Shown here one piece after another: positions 1 to 7,110 of a stretch of 10,586 nucleotides of DNA (its first letter is position 1; every line of letters starts with the position of its first letter). The stretch lies in the NCBI GenBank assembly GCA_003520455.1, contig DOUV01000147.1, positions 1-10,586 on the forward strand. The letters are read 5' to 3'. This stretch comes from Chloroflexota bacterium (GTDB lineage Bacteria; Chloroflexota; Anaerolineae; Ardenticatenales; Ardenticatenaceae). The position numbers and the translations under genes were made by a program. Below the pieces are notes generated by a model. It worked only from the letters and a program-made list of their open reading frames with translations. It was not told the origin of the DNA and made no database searches.

Positions 1-720
1 CTGCTGGCGCACGGCGGCGCGGCTGCGCTCCAGGGCGACCTCGTCCCGCCCCGTGATGACAAACACAGTCGTTGTGAGCACGACAGCGGCGCGCTCCCGG
101 CCCGCCGCCGCCGCCCCGGCCTCGATCCAGGGAATGACCCGCTCGCGCAGATAGCTGGGGCTGTGGTACGGGTGGACGTGGAATCCATCGGCCAGCTCGC
201 CGGCCAGCTGGCAGAGTTGCTCGTTGACGCCGGCGATGTAGATCGGAATGCGAGAATATTCGATCGGACCCGGGTTGAAAAAGGGGCTCATAAGGGTGTG
301 CTTGTAAAACTCGCCCCGAAAATTAAGTCTGGCCCCATGCTGCCAGACATCCCAAATGTGGCGCACGGCCTGAATGAACTCACGGAGTTTGGGCGCGGCA
401 GGCCCCCAAGGCATGCTAAAGCGACGCTCAATGTGGGGCTTGACCTGCGTCCCCAGTCCGAGGATGAAGCGGCCGTGGCTGAATTGGGCCAGGTCCCAGG
501 CCGTGTAGGCGACATCCATCGGGTTTCGGGCGAAGGCCACCGCGATCGCCGTCCCCAGTTCGATCCGCCCGGTATGCTCGGCAGCCAAAACGAGCGGCAG
601 AAACGCATTATGTTGGGTCTCGCTGGTCCACAGACCGTCAAAGCCGATCGCTTCGGCCTGCCGAGCCAGCGCCGGAACTGCCGCCAACGATGGTGCCAGA
701 ACGCCGGTGTCGAATTTCAT
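1..720 (-). CDS. Luciferase-like (LLM class) F420-dependent oxidoreductase, C-terminus beyond window
   Basis: Reading the minus strand from the ATG at 720-718 gives 240 uninterrupted codons that run off the left edge. The product has the TIM-barrel pattern of bacterial luciferase-like monooxygenases. It opens with a short strand (MKFDTGVLAPS), then has 'AEAIGFDGLWTSET' near residues 22-35, 'ELGTAIAVAFARNP' near 54-67, 'FILGLGTQVKPH' near 85-96 and 'IPIYIAGVNE' near 158-167. This order (E-x-GFD-xLW, then ARNP, then hGLGTQ, then P-hYhAG) is typical of F420-using subfamilies such as TIGR03617. These families use reduced or oxidised deazaflavin (or FMN) on varied, mostly unknown substrates in the cytoplasm. 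Full-length relatives are about 320-340 residues, so roughly 80-100 residues are missing off the edge. A strong Shine-Dalgarno (GGAGGAGG, 725-732) lies 4 nt before the ATG and fixes the start. The substrate cannot be told. Confidence 0.88.
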   Translation of the reverse strand, partial: MKFDTGVLAPSLAAVPALARQAEAIGFDGLWTSETQHNAFLPLVLAAEHTGRIELGTAIAVAFARNPMDVAYTAWDLAQFSHGRFILGLGTQVKPHIERRFSMPWGPAAPKLREFIQAVRHIWDVWQHGARLNFRGEFYKHTLMSPFFNPGPIEYSRIPIYIAGVNEQLCQLAGELADGFHVHPYHSPSYLRERVIPWIEAGAAAAGRERAAVVLTTTVFVITGRDEVALERSRAAVRQQ

Positions 721-814
721 GGAACCTCCTCCGGACCCTACGGGAAGTTGGTGTATTGACCCGTGCAAAGATTGTTACGGTCCGCACGTGATGCATAATC
801 CACGCTCTGTAAGT

Positions 815-842
815 TCTATATGGATCACCGTTTTGTTGAAAA
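815..842 (-). promoter_or_regulatory. Candidate promoter of the LLM oxidoreductase gene
   Basis: On the minus strand TTTTCA (837-842) and TATAGA (815-820) are separated by 16 bp. Each box matches 4 of 6 sigma70 consensus positions. It would give a leader of about 90 nt before the start at 720. The match is modest, and the site sits just after the end of the PIN fragment, so readthrough is also possible. Confidence 0.3.
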
Positions 843-855
843 AGCGACGCACAGA

Positions 856-1185
856 TCAGGAAGAAGCAAATATCCAGCTCTCCAACCGAAGGCCTGCAAT
901 CCGTTGGGAGTGGCAAAGATCGTTCGTGACCAACCCGCGGCCCGGTGCAAGCGCCACAGCGGCAATCATCAAATCGATCTCAGGCACAAGCGCTCTGCCC
1001 GTACGGAGTTCTGCTTTGAGCTCTCCAAAGCGCCTGAGCGCACCATCGGGTAGAGGAACAAGAGGCATCTGCTGGTCAAATGTCACTCCGTGGGCCAGCT
1101 TTTCGGCCCGTCTTCGTGATCCCAGCACCTCCTTGCACTTGCAGGGGTCTCCCGAACGCGCGAGCAACTCATCGGCCTCGTAATC
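856..1185 (-). pseudogene. PIN-domain (VapC-like) ribonuclease toxin fragment, N-terminus missing
   Basis: The frame from just after an in-frame TAA (1186-1188) to TGA at 856 gives 109 residues. The C-terminal half reads as the end of a VapC/PIN domain: 'RFGELKAELRTGRALVPEID', then 'LMIAAVALA', then 'LVTND' and 'IAGLRLESW'. These cover the third and fourth PIN acidic regions (Asp in PEID and Asp in TND). VapC toxins are Mg2+-dependent RNases of about 130-140 residues that open with an hDTN motif. No such N-terminal strand is present here: the in-frame stop cuts it, and no DTN-like motif appears in the other two minus frames up to 1316. No ATG with a ribosome binding site is seen (the first possible start is TTG at 1167), and no VapB antitoxin gene adjoins it. 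I read it as a decayed toxin. A short PIN-like gene with a TTG start is the alternative. Confidence 0.6.
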
Positions 1186-1248
1186 TTAACTCACCCTGCC
1201 CAACTTGTCGAAGCGCGCGGTCCAGAGTGGGTAGATTCGGAGCTCGAG

Positions 1249-1277
1249 TTGCTGCCGCCGGCCAGAGCGTCTATCAT
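1249..1277 (+). promoter_or_regulatory. Sigma70-type promoter of the DUF169 gene
   Basis: TTGCTG (1249-1254) and TATCAT (1272-1277) are separated by exactly 17 bp. Transcription would start near 1284, giving a leader of about 32 nt before the ATG at 1316. The boxes match 4/6 and 5/6 of consensus. Confidence 0.6.
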
Positions 1278-1315
1278 CTTCTCAAGAACACACCACAACC
1301 GACAGTGAGGCGAGA

Positions 1316-2107
1316 ATGGCAATCGATCCGCGGACGCTGAATGAAGCGCTCACCGAACACATTCGTCCGGAGACCTTCCCGGTGGCGGTCCGCCTGATGC
1401 CACCAGGCGAGGACCTCCCGCCGAAAACCAGGCGACCCGCCCACGATCTGGATATCAAGGTGACCATCTGCCAGGGGGTGGCCTTCTCGCGCCGCTATGG
1501 GTGGACGATGGCGGTGAGCGCGGAGGATCTCTCGTGCCCGCTGGCCGCCGCGGTCTTCGGCTTCAGGCCGATGCTCGATTACATGGCCACCGGCCACGCC
1601 TGCTATCAGATGTACACCCGCACGCTGGACGCCGGCGCCACGACCGAAACCGCCGTCGAGAAGCTGCCCTACCAGGCCTTCGAGTCCATCTTGAGCGCGC
1701 CGCTGCACCGCACGACCTTCGAGCCCGACGTTGTGGTCGTCTACGGGAACGCTGCCCAGGTGATGCGCCTGGTCACGGCCGCACTCTGGCGGGAGGGTGG
1801 GCGGATCACGTCAAGCTTCTCCGGCCGGATCGACTGCTCGGACGAGATCATCGTACCGCTTCGCTCCCAGAAGCCTGAGGTGATCCTGCCCTGCTACGGT
1901 GACCGTATATTCGCCCAAACGCAGGATCACGAGATGGCGTTCAGCTTTCCCTGGGAGTGGGCCGAGCGACTGGTCGAGGGACTCGCCGGGACCCACCGGG
2001 GAGGCGTTCGTTACCCGATTCCGTCGTTTCTCCGCTACAGTGCCCAGTTTCCGGCTCACTACGAGAAGATGAACGAGCTGTGGGAAAGCAGCGAGACCGG
2101 ACCCTGA
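1316..2107 (+). CDS. DUF169 domain-containing protein
   Basis: This 263-residue product matches the DUF169 family (PF02596, COG2043) over its whole length, recognised from its characteristic segments. These are 'PVAVRLMPPGEDLP' (22-35), 'TICQGVAFSRRYGWT' (50-64), 'DLSCPLAAAVFGF' (71-83), 'FEPDVVVVYGNAAQVMRL' (135-152), 'GGRITSSFSGRIDCSDEI' (161-178), 'VILPCYGDRIFAQTQDHEMAF' split around Cys193, and 'GGVRYPIP' (229-236). Cysteines at 52, 74, 174 and 193 lie in the conserved blocks, which is compatible with metal or cofactor binding, but the family has no established function. It has no signal peptide or membrane segment and is probably cytoplasmic. The ATG is preceded by a weak GAGG. The gene is the only clear rightward one in the window, has its own promoter, and converges on the hut-side operon at a shared hairpin. 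Confidence 0.9.
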   Translation: MAIDPRTLNEALTEHIRPETFPVAVRLMPPGEDLPPKTRRPAHDLDIKVTICQGVAFSRRYGWTMAVSAEDLSCPLAAAVFGFRPMLDYMATGHACYQMYTRTLDAGATTETAVEKLPYQAFESILSAPLHRTTFEPDVVVVYGNAAQVMRLVTAALWREGGRITSSFSGRIDCSDEIIVPLRSQKPEVILPCYGDRIFAQTQDHEMAFSFPWEWAERLVEGLAGTHRGGVRYPIPSFLRYSAQFPAHYEKMNELWESSETGP

Positions 2108-2111
2108 GCGG

Positions 2112-2154
2112 CCAAAAGAAAATGAGGGAACTGATCGCCTGTTCAGTTCCCTCA
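2112..2154 (-). terminator. Intrinsic terminator for the leftward operon, probably bidirectional
   Basis: A perfect 12-bp inverted repeat (2123-2134 and 2143-2154, TGAGGGAACTGA and its complement) encloses an 8-nt loop. Read on the minus strand it is followed by a T-rich tract (TTTTCTTTTG, complement of 2113-2122), the classic rho-independent form for the operon ending at 2174. On the plus strand it lies 15 nt after the DUF169 stop but lacks a U-tract, so it would act there less efficiently. Confidence 0.85.
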
Positions 2155-2173
2155 ACTCTGATCATTCCGCCGG

Positions 2174-2605
2174 TCAATCGGCCTCATGCACCGGGACGAT
2201 ACCGTTCTTGATGTCCCCTCGCGTCAGGACGCGCAGGATCGTCTCTGGGTCGGTGCGGCCGAGCCGCTGAGCCAGTTGCACCGGCGAGAGGGGACGGTTG
2301 TTGTTGGCCAGGAGTGCCCGGAAAACACCGGTGGCCAGGGGCGTCGCAGTCGTAATGTAGTCCGGTTTCCACTGGCAATGCGCCATAATGTGCTCGCGTG
2401 GTGAATCCACCCGGAAGACCTCTCCGGTATTGGGATCCACCCAATCCACCTCTTCAACCGGCGCTCCCTGCTCGAACTCGCGCCGGCACTGCTGGCAGAG
2501 CTGACTCCGAATCGCCAGTTCAGCATCAATTCCTTGCTTCTTGAACCAGTCCCAATCAATGACGAACGGCGTCTCGGTCGTCGGTCGCAGCAATTCTAAA
2601 ACCAT
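2174..2605 (-). CDS. Conserved-looking hypothetical protein with probable zinc knuckle and helix-turn-helix-like C-terminus
   Basis: I do not recognise a named family for this 143-residue protein. A CQQC pair at residues 37-40 is followed by HIMAHC at 72-77. Together these could bind one zinc ion through C37, C40, H72 or H76, and C77. Between them lies an acidic segment (residues 49-63, rich in Asp/Glu/Val). The C-terminal part (about 92-139), including 'LSPVQLAQRLGR' and 'ILRVLTRG', has the spacing of a winged or tri-helical DNA-binding fold. The strong Shine-Dalgarno AGGAGGAAA (2611-2619) overlaps the stop of the upstream 255-aa gene, and the gap is 12 nt, so the two are almost certainly co-transcribed and coupled. 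The operon terminator follows at once. A transcription-associated role is an inference from fold pattern only. Confidence 0.8.
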   Translation of the reverse strand: MVLELLRPTTETPFVIDWDWFKKQGIDAELAIRSQLCQQCRREFEQGAPVEEVDWVDPNTGEVFRVDSPREHIMAHCQWKPDYITTATPLATGVFRALLANNNRPLSPVQLAQRLGRTDPETILRVLTRGDIKNGIVPVHEAD

Positions 2606-2617
2606 GCCACTTTCCTC

Positions 2618-3385
2618 CTACTGCAATCGCCCTAGAGACCAAAGCGGTCGCTCGTCAGTACCCACGTTTACAAATCGACTGTCTTGGGAGAGCGCGTAAT
2701 TCAGCGAGAACTCACGGATGGGCATCGCCACGCCCGCCCCCTCGCCAATCTCTTTGAGTAACTCGCGAGGCGGGAGGGGCTCGCGGGTGATATCAATCAT
2801 AGCATCGGCGATGTTGAGGTGTCCGACGTTGTACTGAACCATCAAGGCGGTGGGCAGCCAGCGGTCGCCGAAGCGGACAAACTCGTCGCTGCCGGCCATC
2901 TCCTGCTCCAGTTTCTGCCGCACGTAGAAGCCGTACCGCTCATAGAGCTCTTCAGGCGAGAGTTGCTCTTCCTGCGCCGCTCCCATTTCCAGGTTAAGCG
3001 CGTGCGGGTGCTTGAACTCGGTGACAAACTCCCGCGGCGCCGCCTCATCCTCAATCTGGACCGTGATGACTGTGAAGTGATCGTAGCGCGGGTTGTAGCC
3101 ATCGCGGGCCCCGACGACCTCACCACGGCCCCCCCCTAACGCTGCAAACACCAGGTGATCGCCCACCTGGTAGTGGCCGGCCGGCTGGTAGGCATTCGCC
3201 GGCACGCGCGCTGCCAGGACCCTTTCTTCGGCGCGGTAGCGCTCGTTCATGAGAAAGCGCGCGATCGCATCGGTTGAGAGCGGGGTCGCTTTGGTGATGA
3301 AGGACTCGAGCAGATTGTCGCGGTCTTCATCCGTCAGTCGAAACTTGTCTCGCCAGTAGCGTTCTGTCTGTGTTACTCGTTCCAT
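2618..3385 (-). CDS. Hypothetical protein with winged-helix (HARE/RNAP-delta-like) C-terminus
   Basis: This 255-residue soluble protein has no family I can name. Residues 8-60 are helical and charged (YWRDKFRLTDEDRDNLLESF). Residues 70-125 look like a small beta-barrel: 'YQVGDHLVFAALGGGRGEVVG', cut at 92, then 'HFTVITVQIED'. Residues 142-170 are helical again. The C-terminal 65 residues ('HLNIADAMIDIT', 'PLPPRELLKEIG', 'FSLNYALSQDSRFVNVG', 'PLWSLGRL') follow the helix-helix-wing order of HARE-HTH or RNA polymerase delta-like domains. This points to DNA or transcription association but is not proof. The start ATG at 3385 has an AGAGG about 10 nt upstream. The gene begins 39 nt after hutU and ends 12 nt before the 143-aa gene, so all three probably share the hutU transcript. 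Confidence 0.8.
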   Translation of the reverse strand: MERVTQTERYWRDKFRLTDEDRDNLLESFITKATPLSTDAIARFLMNERYRAEERVLAARVPANAYQPAGHYQVGDHLVFAALGGGRGEVVGARDGYNPRYDHFTVITVQIEDEAAPREFVTEFKHPHALNLEMGAAQEEQLSPEELYERYGFYVRQKLEQEMAGSDEFVRFGDRWLPTALMVQYNVGHLNIADAMIDITREPLPPRELLKEIGEGAGVAMPIREFSLNYALSQDSRFVNVGTDERPLWSLGRLQ

Positions 3386-3424
3386 ACGTGTCTTGCCTCT
3401 TGATCAACAAGGATAAATACGGTC

Positions 3425-5085
<1,661 letters not shown>

Positions 5086-5089
<4 letters not shown>

Positions 5090-5205
5090 GAAAGTTCCTC
5101 CAGTGCTGCTCGCCAGCACGCCAGTGGGCCTGCGACGAGCAGACACACCAACAAACGGAGCAGGTTCGCGAAGCCCCGCTCGTGGCGGACTCGTCTCGCA
5201 GTCAT
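5086..5205 (-). CDS. Possible 39-codon leader ORF overlapping the hutU start
   Basis: In the hutU leader an ATG at 5205-5203 opens a 39-codon frame. Its TGA (5088-5086) overlaps the hutU ATG as ATGA, the classic arrangement for translational coupling. The peptide has a basic start ([11 protein letters not shown]) and a hydrophobic middle ([18 protein letters not shown]), then a short amphipathic tail. No good Shine-Dalgarno precedes its ATG, and codon use cannot be judged at this length, so chance is a real alternative. It is not known to me as a described leader peptide. Confidence 0.25.
5103..5119 (-). promoter_or_regulatory. Small hairpin abutting the hutU ribosome binding site
   Basis: GTGCTG (5103-5108) and CAGCAC (5114-5119) form a perfect 6-bp stem with a 5-nt loop, ending one base from the Shine-Dalgarno. 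It could affect ribosome access to hutU. It could also be coincidental in GC-rich sequence. Confidence 0.3.
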
Positions 5206-5432
5206 GGTTGCCAATCAACAGCGATTGCCGGTGAGCAGCCCCTGGTGCGAGAAACAGGTGTTACCAGTGTTCGACGACAGCAAGAGAGTTGAGTTCGCGA
5301 GCCAAACCGGAGAGCGTGCAACGATGAGAGGTCGCTGGTCGCCAAAAGTACGGTGAACGCTCATTCGACAACCGGTCAAAGAACGACTGCACACTCAGCC
5401 GCCGGCGGTCTCACCGGCGAGTTAGCCGGGTG

Positions 5433-5461
5433 AGTATAGCATTGGCAAGAGGGACGGGCAA
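5433..5461 (-). promoter_or_regulatory. Sigma70-type promoter of hutU and downstream genes
   Basis: On the minus strand TTGCCC (5456-5461) and TATACT (5433-5438) are spaced by 17 bp. Each box is close to consensus (4/6 and 5/6). Transcription would start near 5425, giving a leader of about 335 nt before the hutU ATG. The stretch 5090-5545 has no other gene I can support. A GC-rich imperfect hairpin (5393-5422, ACTC/GAGT outer and GCCGG/CCGGC inner pairs) lies right at the predicted transcript 5' end. Confidence 0.65.
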
Positions 5462-5545
5462 GAGGAAGCGCCAATCGGCAGGGTTTTCGCGGTTCACGCA
5501 AGGGGTAGGATCGGAATGACATCTCCGACAGAATGCACCCAAGTT

Positions 5546-6511
5546 TCACCGCCACCCATTACGGCGCAGGAACCGGTAGAAAGTGACCGGCGTAATCACC
5601 ATCAGCAAGAGTGCCAGAATCATGACTGGCGTGCTCTCAAACGGAAGCCCGGTAAAGTTCATGCCGAAGAAGCCGGTCAAGAACGTGAGCGGGAGAAAAA
5701 TGGTCGAAATGATAGTCAATCGATAGATGATCTCGTTGAGCCGATTCCCCTGGACCGAAAGGTACGCATCGAGCACGCTACTCAATAAATCGCGATAGGT
5801 ATCAAGACTGTCACTCGCGCGGATAGTGTGGTCGTAGACATCCTGGAAGTAGGGGATCGACGCCGGCGAGAGAATCATGGGATCGCGGCGCAGAAGTACG
5901 TTGAAGACGTCGCGTTCAGGTGCAACGAGGCGGCGGACGCCTAACAGCTGCTTTTTGAGAAGAAAAATGTCTTCGAGCGAACTCCGATCAAACTCCTCGA
6001 AAATCCGTTGCTCCAGCGTCTCCATACGCTCGGCAATCGCATCGATGACGGGAAAGTAGTCATCTACAATCCGATCCATCAATGTGTAGACCAATGCTCC
6101 AATATCCACCCCCAAGGCCTCGACATTGCGCCGCCACTGCTCAAGTGTCATCTTCACCTGATGGATCGGATTCTTGTGGACGGTCACGACGTAATTCCGA
6201 CCGACAAACATCTCGAGTTCATGCGTGTGAAGCGACTCTGTCGCCGAATCGTACGTTAAGGCGTAGAGCACCAGGAAATAGTAGTGGTCGTAAATATCAA
6301 TCTTGGGCCGTTGGTGGCTCTGGATCACGTCCTCGATGGCCAGCGGATGGAATGCAAATTCGTCTCGGAGGATGTCGTATTCGTCAGCATTGGGTTGGTT
6401 GAGATCTACCCAGAAAATAACATTCGGGTTATTCACGAGGTCGCTGATGAGGGGTGGGTCGACATTTGTTTGCCAGGTGCCATCAGCCATGCGAGCGATG
6501 ATGTTGACCAT
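5546..6511 (-). CDS. corA: CorA-family Mg2+/Co2+ transport protein
   Basis: The 321-residue product is a CorA/Alr2/Mrs2-type divalent cation channel that forms pentamers in the cytoplasmic membrane. The signature GMN motif is at 283-285, at the end of the first transmembrane helix (about 264-282, TIISTIFLPLTFLTGFF). A second helix follows at about 294-312, and the tail is basic (FYRFLRRNGWR), as usual. The N-terminal cytosolic part carries family segments: 'VIFWVDLNQP' (31-40), 'FHPLAIEDV' (54-62), 'RPKIDIYDHYYFLVLYA' (68-84) and a long helix around 155-260. The ATG at 6511 has GGAGGAG (6518-6524) 6 nt upstream. The ATG two codons earlier would directly abut this site, and the longer open frame upstream runs through the terminator and tRNA-Pro. 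No terminator is seen after the stop, so some readthrough into the hutU promoter region is possible. Confidence 0.96.
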   Translation of the reverse strand: MVNIIARMADGTWQTNVDPPLISDLVNNPNVIFWVDLNQPNADEYDILRDEFAFHPLAIEDVIQSHQRPKIDIYDHYYFLVLYALTYDSATESLHTHELEMFVGRNYVVTVHKNPIHQVKMTLEQWRRNVEALGVDIGALVYTLMDRIVDDYFPVIDAIAERMETLEQRIFEEFDRSSLEDIFLLKKQLLGVRRLVAPERDVFNVLLRRDPMILSPASIPYFQDVYDHTIRASDSLDTYRDLLSSVLDAYLSVQGNRLNEIIYRLTIISTIFLPLTFLTGFFGMNFTGLPFESTPVMILALLLMVITPVTFYRFLRRNGWR

Positions 6512-6554
6512 ACCCATCTCCTCCGCAAGCACGTGAGAATCCAGCAGTGTGCCG

Positions 6555-6582
6555 ATGATAGCACGGCAGCATCGGCCGGCAA
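6555..6582 (-). promoter_or_regulatory. Sigma70-type promoter of corA with overlapping inverted repeat
   Basis: TTGCCG (6577-6582) and TATCAT (6555-6560) are spaced by 16 bp on the minus strand, giving a leader of about 37 nt to the corA ATG. A perfect 7-bp inverted repeat (GCCGATG at 6551-6557 and CATCGGC at 6570-6576) spans the -10 box and spacer and could be an operator. The rest of 6583-6750 shows nothing I can name. I see no clear Mg2+ riboswitch. Confidence 0.5.
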
Positions 6583-6750
6583 CTCCTGGCGTCAGTTGAG
6601 CTATTCCTACCTGCCCAGGTTCTGCTTTGGGACAGCGCCATCTTCGGGCCGGTTCGCGGACGGAGAGGCCAACGATTGCGGGAGTTGTTGCCGGAAGGTC
6701 AGCAATCCCATCGACGATCATCCTGTCCGCCCTTATTGGCGGTTGACCAA

Positions 6751-6790
6751 CAGAACAAAGAAGCCGTGGTGACGCAAACGCCACCACGGC
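6751..6790 (-). terminator. Intrinsic terminator of tRNA-Pro
   Basis: On the minus strand a perfect 9-bp stem (GCCGTGGTG, pairing 6763-6771 with 6782-6790, 10-nt loop) is followed by TTCTTTGTTCTG. It begins about 40 nt after the tRNA 3' end, as expected for a monocistronic tRNA, and separates it from the corA promoter. Confidence 0.85.
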
Positions 6791-6828
6791 AAGCCACGGA
6801 CCAGGACTTTCCGGTTGTACGGTGAAGG

Positions 6829-6902
6829 TCGGGGCGACTGGATTTGAACCAGCGACCTCTTGCACCCCATGCAAGCGCGCTACCGGGCTGCGCCACGCCC
6901 CG
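6829..6902 (-). tRNA. tRNA-Pro (anticodon GGG)
   Basis: A 74-nt cloverleaf is complete on the minus strand. The acceptor stem is CGGGGCG/CGCCCCG with C1-G72 (typical of bacterial tRNA-Pro) and discriminator A. The D arm is GCGC/GCGC with AGCCCGGTA in the loop. The anticodon arm is CTTGC-ATGGGGT-GCAAG (anticodon GGG followed by G37). The variable loop is AGGTC. The T arm is GCTGG-TTCAAAT-CCAGT. CCA is not encoded: the sequence after the discriminator is CCTTC. It decodes CCC and CCU proline codons. Confidence 0.97.
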
Positions 6903-6917
6903 TTCATCTACAGGCAA

Positions 6918-6945
6918 ATTATAGCTGACCTTGCTCTCAGGGCAA
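6918..6945 (-). promoter_or_regulatory. Promoter of tRNA-Pro
   Basis: A perfect -10 box TATAAT (6918-6923) lies 16 bp from TTGCCC (6940-6945) on the minus strand. Transcription would start near 6911, about 8 nt before the mature tRNA 5' end. Confidence 0.8.
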
Positions 6946-6961
6946 ATCCTGCCCGCCGTCA

Positions 6962-6975
6962 GTCCCGGCCGGGAC
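6962..6975. repeat. Perfect 14-bp palindrome upstream of the tRNA-Pro promoter
   Basis: GTCCCGGCCGGGAC is its own reverse complement. It lies 17 bp upstream of the -35 box. It might be a protein site or a chance GC-rich palindrome. The surrounding 6946-7110, between the STAND gene stop and the tRNA promoter, holds no gene I can support. Confidence 0.35.
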
Positions 6976-7110
6976 ACGATTGGCCCCACCACGAGTCCGA
7001 GTTCCAGGCCGTCCCCCACCAGCCAGCGAGCCAATGCTGACCACAGCGCGACCGCGGTGGCGCCTTTAGCCATGAGTCATGTGGGCTCATCTCAGACGCC
7101 AGAAGGGAAC

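Noticed and set aside
163..759. 198-codon plus-strand frame
   Set aside because: It is antisense to the LLM oxidoreductase, whose frame shows clear family motifs.
5090..5218. 43-residue N-terminal extension of urocanase
   Set aside because: It has no resemblance to urocanase and exceeds the family length; the ATG at 5089 has a strong RBS.
6512..6907. N-terminal extension of corA by 132 codons through 6907
   Set aside because: It reads through the corA promoter, a terminator and the whole of tRNA-Pro, giving the familiar '[14 protein letters not shown]' translation of a tRNA. A strong RBS marks the start at 6511.
6699..7073. 124-codon minus-strand frame
   Set aside because: It crosses the tRNA-Pro gene, its promoter and its terminator. 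The peptide '[21 protein letters not shown]' is a typical tRNA shadow.
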